Below are positions 57,076-64,000 of a stretch of DNA of 64,000 bases, in pieces. How positions within the stretch are numbered: the first letter of the stretch is position 1; each line of letters opens with the position of its first letter. A program made the translations under genes and the position numbers. Source of the DNA: Terriglobia bacterium (lineage in GTDB: Bacteria; Acidobacteriota; Terriglobia; Bryobacterales; Bryobacteraceae); assembly GCA_025350105.1 (NCBI GenBank), contig JANXYJ010000154.1:1-64000 (forward strand), given 5' to 3'. The notes under the pieces were generated by a model, which did not search any database, was not told the origin of the DNA, and worked only from the letters and a program-made list of their open reading frames with translations.

Positions 57076-57453
57076 CTATTGAACCGCCAGTCGGCCCGCC
57101 GCGGCCCCCGCCGATTGCGTGCGAAACTCGTATTGCTGGATTTCCACGGCCGCATAGCCATGTTCGTAGCGCACCACCCGCCCACGCGCCACCAACTTCA
57201 GCGCCACTTTGTTGTTCAATTGCGCAGGCCAACTAATCGCCAATTCCAGGCGACGGCCAGGCAACAACATCTGGCTTGAGGTAATCAGCACGCCGGAGCT
57301 GGACATGTTAATCGTCTTTCCTTCGCCGGTTTCATCCCCACCGCGCCGGTTCATCACGCTGAACTTCACTTCGCGGTCCATTGGAAAGCGGTCTGAGCTT
57401 CGGCGGTCTGTTTGTTGGTTATGATTGGCCAGTTGGTTATTGTTCGCGCTCAC
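57076..57453 (-). CDS. PilZ-domain protein
   Basis: 125 residues from a GTG at 57453 (AGG ribosome-binding-like site; a TTG at 57504 is an alternative). PilZ motif: RRSSDRFPMDREVKF then 'NMSSSGVLITSSQML', which is the R-x(3)-R and D/N-x-S-x-x-G pattern of c-di-GMP binders, with 'AVEIQQYEF' strand. Single-domain c-di-GMP effector, likely linked to the EPS island upstream, as c-di-GMP commonly controls exopolysaccharide. Confidence 0.87.
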   Translation of the reverse strand: MSANNNQLANHNQQTDRRSSDRFPMDREVKFSVMNRRGGDETGEGKTINMSSSGVLITSSQMLLPGRRLELAISWPAQLNNKVALKLVARGRVVRYEHGYAAVEIQQYEFRTQSAGAAAGRLAVQ

Positions 57454-57638
57454 TTGGTTGCTACCTCGCAAAGCAAGTTTCTCCCACCGGCCGCATCGCA
57501 ACAATAGAGTTTACGGTCTAATCAGGGGCAGTACGAACTTCCCGCTAGTTAGTACTACTTTGCCCACCGCAAGCGGCCCTAGAGTACTATCGGCATGTGC
57601 GTGGCGGCGTAAATGGCAAATCGGACCTGGGAGTCTTT

Positions 57639-58310
57639 TTAACCCAGTACCGCCGGCCGCGCCGTTTGCTTTGCGTGGGCCCGCGATCGCAAAATTTGAA
57701 TCAACACTGGCACCACGCTCACCAGTACGATTCCAATCACCACTTTTTCAAAGTGTTGCCGAATAAAAGCAAACTTGCCCAGATAAAACCCCGCCAAGGT
57801 CATGGAGACCACCCAGCCCACGCCGCCAATCACGTTGAAAGAAACGAAGCGCCCGTACGGCATGCGGCCCACTCCCGCCATGAACGGCGCGAAGGTGCGG
57901 ACGATAGGCACAAACTTGGCGTAAATCAAAGTTTTGCCACCATGTTTTTCGTAGAATTCCTGCGTGCGCGTGATGTATTCGCGCTTAAACAGCCGTGAAT
58001 CGGGCCGCGCAAAAATGCTGGGGCCGGCCCTGTGGCCCAAGAAGTACCCGCTTTGGTCACCAAGGATCGAGGCGACCACCAGCACCAAGCAGATCTGCAC
58101 AATGTCCAAGCCGCCTGCGCCGGCCACTACGCCCACGGTGAACAACAGCGAGTCGCCGGGCAGGAACAACCCCACCAGCAATCCAGTTTCGGCGAATACA
58201 ATCCCCGCCAGCAGAGCGTACCCCAGCCAGCCGGTGATCACTTGAGACAACAAGTGGATCAACTGGTCCGGGTTAGTGAGGCTGTGCCAGACTTGCAGAA
58301 CGGTTTGCAC
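57639..58310 (-). CDS. DedA-family membrane protein
   Basis: 223 residues from a GTG at 58310. Family motifs 'GYALLAGIVFAETGLLVGLFLPGDSLLF', 'FLGHRAGPSIFARPDSRLFKREYI', and 'FVPIVRTFAPFMAGVGRM'; glutamate and arginine of the motifs are retained. About five to six membrane segments. DedA proteins are thought to act as undecaprenyl-phosphate or phospholipid flippases. 13 bp after the PpiD-like gene on the same strand. Confidence 0.9.
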   Translation of the reverse strand: MQTVLQVWHSLTNPDQLIHLLSQVITGWLGYALLAGIVFAETGLLVGLFLPGDSLLFTVGVVAGAGGLDIVQICLVLVVASILGDQSGYFLGHRAGPSIFARPDSRLFKREYITRTQEFYEKHGGKTLIYAKFVPIVRTFAPFMAGVGRMPYGRFVSFNVIGGVGWVVSMTLAGFYLGKFAFIRQHFEKVVIGIVLVSVVPVLIQILRSRAHAKQTARPAVLG

Positions 58311-58323
58311 TAAAGCATGCCCA

Positions 58324-60264
58324 CTATCGGTTCGACGAATAACTGGCCGCCAGCTTACGCACGCGGTCATCGTAAATCTTGAGGCTCTTATCGGCACGGG
58401 CCTGCGCCAGAATGCTGTCCTGCATTAAATCATACGCGGAGCGGGCCTTCTTCTGTTTCAGCTCCTTGTAGATGACGTCGCGTTCGTAGCTGTATTCGGA
58501 CGGGTCCACTTGTTTCTGCGCGGCGATTTTATAAACGATGTTGCGCCCTTGCACCGCCACGGGTCCAATCACGGTACCCACCGGTTTGGCAAACGCATCC
58601 GGCAATCCGGCCACCGGTCCCAGCCCTTCGGCGCTATCGTTTATGGTCACGTCATTGGTGGTGGTCACCGTCAAGTTATAAGCCTTCGCGATCACGGCCA
58701 AATCCTCGCCGGCCAAGGCACGCTTGCTGGCGGCCTGGGAAGCGGTCAAAGCCAAACGGCGCGATTCGTCACTGATGTAGCGCTGCTTCACTTGTTCCTG
58801 CACATCGGCATAATCGGCGGGACGCGCCGGCGTCAAACCTTTCAGCGTCACAATCGCCATACGATTGCCCGGCAGCACGATCGCGTCGGAAACGTCGCCC
58901 ACCTTCATGCTGCTCAGCGCGCCTTCAATCTCGTTGAATGTGCCCAAGCCCGGCACTGGCTGATTCGCTTGCAGCTCGCGAGCTTCCGCCATTTGAAGGT
59001 TCAACTGCTTGGCGACGTCGCTGGCGGACCCCGGCGCTTTCGCCAATGCAACGCGGGCCTGATCGGCCAGTTGCTGCGTTTTGTCGGCCACGGTTTGCTG
59101 CTTCAACTGCTTGGCGATGGTGTCCTTCACCTCTTCAAACGGGCGTACCTTGGCCGGTTGCCGGTCAGTGACTTGGATGATGTGATAGCCGAAGCTGGTT
59201 TCAATCAACGGGCTCAGTTCATTCAGCTTCGCCGAGAACGAGTAGGCATCAAACTCCTTCACCATTTTTCCTTTGGTGAAGAAACCCAGATCGCCGCCCT
59301 GCGCGCCCGAACCCGGATCGTCCGAATTCTTTTTGGCCAGTTCTGCGAAGTCTGCGCCGCCCTTCAACTGCTTCAGCAAATCCTCGGCCTTGGCTTTCAA
59401 TTTCCCTTTGTCGCCATCCGGCTTGCCTTGCGTCATCACCAGGATGTGGCGGGCCCGCACTTGCTCCGGTGTGCGGAAATTGTCCATGTTGCCGGCATAG
59501 GCCGCGCGCAACTGCGCATCACTCACATCAATCGATTGCTCCACGCGGGCCTGATCCACCACCAGCACATCAAAGGACCGTTTCGCGGGCACGTTGTAGT
59601 TGGCCTTGTCGCGGTCGTAGGAGGCCTTGAGTTCCTCGGGTGTGGTCTTCACCTGATCGCGAAACTTGCCGGGATCAAAGCCGATATATTCCAATTTCGC
59701 TGTTTTATGTTTTTCCACCAGCGCCTGGTCCACTTCCTGTTTGGTGACAATCGCGCTGGAATACGCCAGGTTCTGTATCTTGTTGACCATGATTTCCTTG
59801 CGCATCTCGGCGATGCCGCCTTCCATGGTCATGCCCTGCTGGGCCAGCGTCTGGCGCAACGCCTCGTCGGAAACCAGTTTGCCGTTTTGAAACAGTTGGG
59901 GAAACGTCTGCATGAAGCGGGCCAGCACTTCGTCGTCGGTCACCGTCATGCCCAGCTTTTCAAACTGCACCACGGAGGCTTGCTCCTGCACCATTTGATC
60001 CACGAACTGCGGCAGATAAACCATCGCCGTGGCGGCGGGCATCTGGCCGCTTTGCACCAGACGATCCACCGCCAGTTGCGCCTGCTGTGCAGTGATCTTT
60101 TCGCCGCCGACCTCGGCCAAAACGCTCTCGTCATTGGTGCTGGTGCCGTTGGTCAAATCCGCATTGGGGATCAGATAGGTGATCATGGAGGCCGCCACTA
60201 CCAACAACAAGCCACCCAGCAAATACTTCGCAGACTTTTGGCCGCTACGGAACAAATCAAACAT
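58324..60264 (-). CDS. PpiD/SurA-type periplasmic peptidyl-prolyl isomerase
   Basis: 646 residues from the ATG at 60264. N-terminal membrane anchor (about 12-32, 'YLLGGLLLVVAASMITYLI') after 'MFDLFRSGQKS', SurA-like N-terminal helical domain (40-180), then a parvulin PPIase domain (about 265-365) with 'RARHILVMTQGKPDG', 'GDLGFFTKGKMVKEFDAYSF' and 'IETSFGYHIIQVTDRQ'. PpiD layout: inner-membrane-anchored chaperone at the Sec exit. C-terminal helical domain follows. Upstream lies aspartate kinase on the same strand, 143 bp apart. Confidence 0.9.
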   Translation of the reverse strand: MFDLFRSGQKSAKYLLGGLLLVVAASMITYLIPNADLTNGTSTNDESVLAEVGGEKITAQQAQLAVDRLVQSGQMPAATAMVYLPQFVDQMVQEQASVVQFEKLGMTVTDDEVLARFMQTFPQLFQNGKLVSDEALRQTLAQQGMTMEGGIAEMRKEIMVNKIQNLAYSSAIVTKQEVDQALVEKHKTAKLEYIGFDPGKFRDQVKTTPEELKASYDRDKANYNVPAKRSFDVLVVDQARVEQSIDVSDAQLRAAYAGNMDNFRTPEQVRARHILVMTQGKPDGDKGKLKAKAEDLLKQLKGGADFAELAKKNSDDPGSGAQGGDLGFFTKGKMVKEFDAYSFSAKLNELSPLIETSFGYHIIQVTDRQPAKVRPFEEVKDTIAKQLKQQTVADKTQQLADQARVALAKAPGSASDVAKQLNLQMAEARELQANQPVPGLGTFNEIEGALSSMKVGDVSDAIVLPGNRMAIVTLKGLTPARPADYADVQEQVKQRYISDESRRLALTASQAASKRALAGEDLAVIAKAYNLTVTTTNDVTINDSAEGLGPVAGLPDAFAKPVGTVIGPVAVQGRNIVYKIAAQKQVDPSEYSYERDVIYKELKQKKARSAYDLMQDSILAQARADKSLKIYDDRVRKLAASYSSNR

Positions 60265-60407
60265 AAAGGTGAAGACTCCTGCGTATATCTTTCCGGAAAA
60301 TGACGCGAAAACTTCGGCTTCCTTCGCCGGTGCGGGACTGCGCACAACACTTTCGCACAAACACTTTATTGTAGCGTGCCAGCCCGTCTGTATGCTGATG
60401 AACGCAC

Positions 60408-61817
60408 TTAACCCCCCAGTCCGCATTCGTCATGAATCGCGCGCACGGCGTTCTCCATGCCTTCGCGGCGAACCACAATCGCGATGGTCAATTCGCTGGA
60501 CCCCTGCGCGATGGCGATGATGTTGATCTTTTCGCGTGAAATGGCCGTGAAGATGCGGCCCGCGAGTCCAGGTGTCCCGCGCATGCCTTCGCCCACCACT
60601 GCGATCAGCCCCACTTGATCGTCCACCTGCACCGGCTTCATGTGGCCGTGGGCCAGTTCCAGTTGAAACGTTTCTTCGAGTTGCGTACGGGCGCGCTTCA
60701 GATCGGCTTTGCGCACCAAAAAACAAAAGCTCTGCCGGTAGCTGGAGCTGGTGATGGCCAGCAGTTCCACGCCGGACGCATCTAGCGCTTCCAGCGCCTC
60801 TGCCATCAATTTGGTGCCGCTGAAAGCGTGGGGTGTGGGCTCAACCGACACCAACACCACATCGCCCATGGACGTCACCGCATGCGGCCCGTCGGCCGAT
60901 TCAATTTCCGGGACAATACGCGTGCCCGGCTTTTCCGGTGCGAAACTGTTTTTGCTCCACACTGGAATTTGCTTTTCGACAAGAGGGGCTAACGTTCTAG
61001 GATGCAGAACTTTCGCGCCCGCATAAGCCAACTCCGCGGCTTCGGCGTAGGTGATGGCCGAAAGCACGCGGGCGTCTTTCACCAAACGCGGATCGGCGGT
61101 CATGATGCCGTCGACATCGGTCCAAATCCACAGCTCGCCGGCATCGAGCGCGGCCGCCAATATCGACGCCGAAAAATCAGACCCACCGCGGCCAAGCGTG
61201 GTCGGATGATGATCGAGCGTCGATCCGCAGAAGCCCGTCACCACCGGCAAAATTTCCTGGTCGAAAAGCGGCTGAATCACCTGCTCACAGCGCTCGCGCG
61301 TTTCCGCCATCAACGGCGAGGCGTTGCCAAAAACGTCGTCAGTGGCGATCAGATTCCACGCGCTTACGTCTTTCGCCGCAACACCGGTAGACTGCAGATA
61401 CGCCGCCATTATCAAGGCGGAAAGCCTCTCGCCGGTGGGCAAAGCTTTGTCGACGGATTGCAACGGCCGCTCGCCCAACAACATCATGCCCTTGGCCATG
61501 CGGGCGAAGTTACCAATAATTTCGTGCACACGCGCGATGGTTTCCGCCGGGTCGCGCATGAGTTCGTTACAACATGCCACGTGACGTTCGGTGAGCGTGG
61601 CCAGATTCGCGTCCACCCCCGGCTCGTCGCCTTTCTCGGCCTTGCTCATGGTGTCGAGCAAAAGATCCGTGATCTTCGACATGGCCGAGACCACGATGGC
61701 CACCGGGCGCAATTCATGCTGCTCCCGGCTGAGCCGCGCGGCCACTTTAATCCGTTCGGCCGAGCCCATGCTGGTGCCACCGAACTTCATCACTAACGGA
61801 ATGGATTCGCTACGCAA
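60408..61817 (-). CDS. lysC: aspartate kinase
   Basis: 469 residues with a TTG start at 61817; ATG at 61790 (MKFGGTSMGS) is an alternative. First step of the Lys/Met/Thr pathway. Kinase domain has 'KFGGTSMGSAERI', 'FCGSTLDHHPTTLGRGGSDFSASI', 'DVDGIMTADPRLV'. Two ACT domains at the C-terminus ('GVELLAITSSSYRQSF', 'VGEGMRGTPGLAGRIFTAI') mediate feedback inhibition. Longer monofunctional type, without homoserine dehydrogenase. Confidence 0.95.
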   Translation of the reverse strand: MRSESIPLVMKFGGTSMGSAERIKVAARLSREQHELRPVAIVVSAMSKITDLLLDTMSKAEKGDEPGVDANLATLTERHVACCNELMRDPAETIARVHEIIGNFARMAKGMMLLGERPLQSVDKALPTGERLSALIMAAYLQSTGVAAKDVSAWNLIATDDVFGNASPLMAETRERCEQVIQPLFDQEILPVVTGFCGSTLDHHPTTLGRGGSDFSASILAAALDAGELWIWTDVDGIMTADPRLVKDARVLSAITYAEAAELAYAGAKVLHPRTLAPLVEKQIPVWSKNSFAPEKPGTRIVPEIESADGPHAVTSMGDVVLVSVEPTPHAFSGTKLMAEALEALDASGVELLAITSSSYRQSFCFLVRKADLKRARTQLEETFQLELAHGHMKPVQVDDQVGLIAVVGEGMRGTPGLAGRIFTAISREKINIIAIAQGSSELTIAIVVRREGMENAVRAIHDECGLGG

Positions 61818-61848
61818 ACGAAAGATGCTCCCTGTTGGTAGTTTTGCT

Positions 61849-62003
61849 GCGCTCGCTGACGCTCGCGGCTTGGTGCTGAAAAAATCTGCGTTCGCTTACA
61901 CCTTCGGCTTGGTGCCGGAAAAAATTGCGCTCGCTGACGCTCGCGGCTTGGTGTGGAGGGTGGAAACAAAACATTAGCACCCAGCCGCGACAGTAAGGGA
62001 GCG
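61849..62003. repeat. 39-bp triplicate repeat and palindromic repeat copy B
   Basis: Three tandem units of 39 bp starting at 61849, 61888 and 61927; each begins GCG(C/T)TCGCT and contains CGGCTTGGTG. The last unit pairs with 61977-62003 (CACCCAGCCGCG... GGGAGCG) to make a palindromic element of the same kind as copy A at 3565-3642, in reverse arrangement. It lies in the lysC-cmk gap. Confidence 0.85.
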
Positions 62004-62032
62004 ACGTAATCACCCGGCTCATCGACATGCGC

Positions 62033-62737
62033 CTAATGCCGCGCCTTTCCATTCGACGTCCGGTCGCGGACTAATTTCAGAATGGCTTCTTCTACTTCCA
62101 GCGCCGACAAGTTGGTGGTATCCAGATATTCCGCATCCGGGGCTTGCGTGAGTGGCGCTTCCGCGCGGGTGCGGTCGCGCTGATCGCGCTCCGTCATTTC
62201 CTTCACCACCTCATCCACAGCCGTGCCCACTTCCGCCGCTCGCCGGCCCGCGCGCACATGCGGATCGGCATCCAGAAAAATTTTCACCTGCGCATCCGGG
62301 AAAACCACGGTGCCGATGTCGCGGCCCTCCATTACGACGGAATTGATTTTGCCAATCCGCCGCTGTTCCTCGCGCAACGCGCGGCGAACCCCGGGCACAA
62401 TCGAAACCTTCGAGGCCGCCTGCGTGACCTCGGGAGTCCGTATCTCCGCGGTCACGTCATCGCCGTTCAACATCACGGTGAATTCGCCGGGCACAAATTC
62501 AATCCGAGCCTCGCGGGCCAAATGTTCCATCCGCAGGTGATCGTCCACGTCGATATTGGCTTTCAGCGCCCACAACGCCACGGCGCGGTACATCGCGCCG
62601 CTATCGATATAGGTGAATCCCAAGCGCGAAGCCACCGCGCGCGCAATCGTGCTCTTACCCGCTCCGGCAGGTCCGTCGATGGCGACAATTAAATGTTTTT
62701 TGTTTTCGATAGCGATGGCGGCACCTGAAGTAGGCAT
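62033..62737 (-). CDS. cmk: cytidylate kinase
   Basis: 234 residues, phosphorylates CMP/dCMP. Walker A GPAGAGKSTIA near residue 23, 'FTYIDSGAMYRAVALWAL', 'VVMEGRDIGTVVFPDA', and the LID Arg region 'ERDQRDRTRAEAPL'. Transcribed minus, upstream of the repeat and lysC. Neighbouring rpsA or aroA, common in other phyla, are not seen. Confidence 0.95.
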   Translation of the reverse strand: MPTSGAAIAIENKKHLIVAIDGPAGAGKSTIARAVASRLGFTYIDSGAMYRAVALWALKANIDVDDHLRMEHLAREARIEFVPGEFTVMLNGDDVTAEIRTPEVTQAASKVSIVPGVRRALREEQRRIGKINSVVMEGRDIGTVVFPDAQVKIFLDADPHVRAGRRAAEVGTAVDEVVKEMTERDQRDRTRAEAPLTQAPDAEYLDTTNLSALEVEEAILKLVRDRTSNGKARH

Positions 62738-62840
62738 TGCGAAGCGGGCCCTAACTCTTCAGTATGCCATGTGGCATCCAAAATGCTTGAGTCAATTGCG
62801 AAAATGATTCTGAAAAGAGCTTTTCGAAAAGAGGCCACCT

Positions 62841-63689
62841 ATGCTCCCGTTCAAGAAAATTCTATTTCCCGTTGACTTCTCCGATCCTTGCACCGCCATC
62901 GTGCCGTATGTCTTCGCCATGCAGAAACATTGCAACGCGCAATTGGCGCTGGTGCACGCCTATGGGCCGGAGGCGCTGGCCTTCAGCGCGCTGCCCATTA
63001 CGGACCCTCGCCTGCCTGACGAAACCCGTGCTTTGCAGGAAGAACACATGGCGAATTATGCCGCAAAACACTTTCCCGGCGTGCCCGTGGAACTTTACAC
63101 GGGTGTTGGTGAACCCGCCAGTGTGATTGAAGACGTGGTGAAGCGCGAAGGCGCTGATTTAGTGATGCTGCCCACGCACGGCCGCGGCGTGCTGCGGCGC
63201 ATGCTGCTGGGTTCGGTGACTACCAAGATTCTGCACGACCTGACGGTGCCGGTTTGGACCGGCCATGCAACGCAGGATCTAAAGGTTCCCTATCGCAATG
63301 TACTGTGCGCGCTCGATTCGTCTGACGAAGCCGAAGCAGTGCTGCGGGCGGCGTGCTCGCTGGCCACCTCTTACGACGCAAAATTGTCGATCGTCTGCGT
63401 GCTGGAAATGCCGCCACCCACCATGGAGGTGGCCTACGGTCCTTATAAGAGCGACTTCATCGACATGATCAATGAGCGCCTGCGCGAACTGAAGGCCAAA
63501 ACCGGGATCAGCGCCCCTCATGTGATTGCCGAAGGGCTGGTACCGGATGCCATTCGCGAAGAAGCGCTGAAGCAGAAAGCGGACCTGATCGTCACCGGGC
63601 GGGGCCAGGAATTGGGAATTTTCAGCCGCGCATGGTCGCATCTGTATCCGATCATCCGCCACGCGCCGTGCCCGGTTTTGAGTCTTTGA
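62841..63689 (+). CDS. tandem universal stress protein
   Basis: 282 residues with two UspA domains (about 1-140 and 150-282). Domain 1 begins 'FKKILFPVDFSDPCTAIV' and has the ATP-binding pattern 'LPTHGRGVLRRMLLGSVT'. Domain 2 begins 'YRNVLCALDSSDEAEAVL'; its ATP motif is altered ('VTGRGQELGIFSRAWSHLY'), so it may not bind ATP. GAGG lies upstream of the ATG. Cytoplasmic stress-response protein. Confidence 0.92.
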   Translation: MLPFKKILFPVDFSDPCTAIVPYVFAMQKHCNAQLALVHAYGPEALAFSALPITDPRLPDETRALQEEHMANYAAKHFPGVPVELYTGVGEPASVIEDVVKREGADLVMLPTHGRGVLRRMLLGSVTTKILHDLTVPVWTGHATQDLKVPYRNVLCALDSSDEAEAVLRAACSLATSYDAKLSIVCVLEMPPPTMEVAYGPYKSDFIDMINERLRELKAKTGISAPHVIAEGLVPDAIREEALKQKADLIVTGRGQELGIFSRAWSHLYPIIRHAPCPVLSL

Positions 63690-64000
63690 CGTGCGGGAAA
63701 CGGCGCGGCACGGAACCGGATGGGAACATCCGTTGGGGGATTTGGCGCACGGGGACGGGCCCAAGCGCCCTATACGGTGTTACTTTCTGGCCCCCGGCGT
63801 GCACTCTCATTCACGAGTAGGCTCAATCAAAAAGAAATCTGCGCCCCTAATCGCCGCGCAGAAAAGCTAAGGGATAGGCTTCCCTCACCGGGCCTATCGG
63901 ACAGGGTGATTGGCCTCTCCTGCCCGGCGGCGGATCTGTTGCACAGTTCTATGTAATGGATCCGCCGCTCCCTTGCTCTAATCCCATATAATGAAGGCGC
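63690..64000. other. 311-bp end region, no gene seen
   Basis: No convincing frame. A perfect 10-bp inverted repeat (GCGGCGGATC 63927-63936, GATCCGCCGC 63959-63968) with a 22-nt loop lies in it; without a T-run it is only a possible terminator or protein site. TATAAT occurs at 63987-63992, just before the window edge, and may be a -10 box for the next gene, but no good -35 is at 17 bp. Confidence 0.5.

Noticed and set aside
56888-57082. Lys/Glu-rich 64-codon plus-strand frame between the EPS operon and PilZ
   Set aside because: No ribosome binding site, low complexity and no family match.
58510-60303. 597-codon open frame antisense to the PpiD-like gene
   Set aside because: Codon-bias shadow of the true gene; no homology pattern and the sense frame has clear PPIase motifs.
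61002-61796. 264-codon open frame antisense to lysC
   Set aside because: Antisense shadow; lysC motifs are unambiguous.
63987-63992. Strong promoter from the TATAAT near the window end
   Set aside because: No -35 element at 16-18 bp upstream; it may be chance or use another sigma factor.

Overview
This window looks like a stretch of chromosome from a soil-type Acidobacteriota, most likely a Bryobacterales / 'Solibacter'-like member of the Terriglobia. That assignment is an inference. It rests on a large Oar-like TonB-dependent receptor, a VWFA protein of the acidobacterial kind, several secreted or TPR proteins typical of the group, PilZ proteins, and a dispersed intergenic repeat with a CGCGGCTTGGTG core. 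There are no rRNAs, tRNAs, CRISPR arrays, intact insertion sequences or phage genes. The gene set is mostly housekeeping, with one accessory exopolysaccharide island.

Layout. 1-1.6 kb: a 5'-truncated metallo-beta-lactamase-fold hydrolase and a secreted protein. 1.6-7.5 kb (minus strand): a branched-chain amino acid operon read leader peptide - ilvB - ilvH - ilvC - cimA. A 47-codon Val/Ile-rich leader ORF and a terminator hairpin precede ilvB, which looks like ribosome-mediated attenuation. A 152-bp duplication of the cimA 3' end, with a truncated methyltransferase fragment, lies downstream. A REC-HTH(XRE) regulator is divergent from the leader. 8.4-11.5 kb: a PQQ alcohol dehydrogenase and a Tat-exported epoxide hydrolase. 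11.5-14.3 kb: marC, then amtB-glnB (ammonium uptake and its PII sensor). 14.6-15.9 kb: three small genes of unknown function, one a coiled-coil protein. 16-19.5 kb: pheS-pheT. 19.5-28.4 kb: an amino acid permease, secreted and membrane unknowns, a PilZ-like protein, ExbD, Dps and a HerA-like ATPase.

28.6-33 kb: a large TPR protein and a zinc-ribbon / membrane protein. 33-35 kb: a TfoX-like protein, a stand-alone nuoB, and flaG-fliS. 35.2-38.9 kb: the Oar-like outer-membrane receptor. 39.2-43.2 kb (minus): eno-gpmI-TPR (lower glycolysis) and a single-domain response regulator. 43.5 kb: the VWFA protein. 44.9-56.8 kb: an exopolysaccharide island with an O-antigen-ligase-like polymerase, a flippase-like membrane protein, two asparagine-synthase-type amidotransferases, GT2 and GT4 glycosyltransferases, a heparinase-like lyase and an alpha/beta hydrolase. 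It resembles exosortase-associated EPS clusters, but no exosortase is present. 57-63.7 kb: PilZ, DedA, PpiD/SurA-type chaperone, aspartate kinase, cytidylate kinase and a tandem universal stress protein.

A recurring theme is short direct tandem repeats of 12-18 bp. They occur between genes (15.9, 24.2, 24.8, 42.5, 43.4 kb) and inside genes in frame (13.0, 31.8, 32.5, 34.5 kb). A larger palindromic repeat family sits at 3.6, 5.4 and 61.9 kb. The most interesting regulatory signal is the ilv leader at 7.2-7.4 kb. No clear-cut new defence or mobile system was found.
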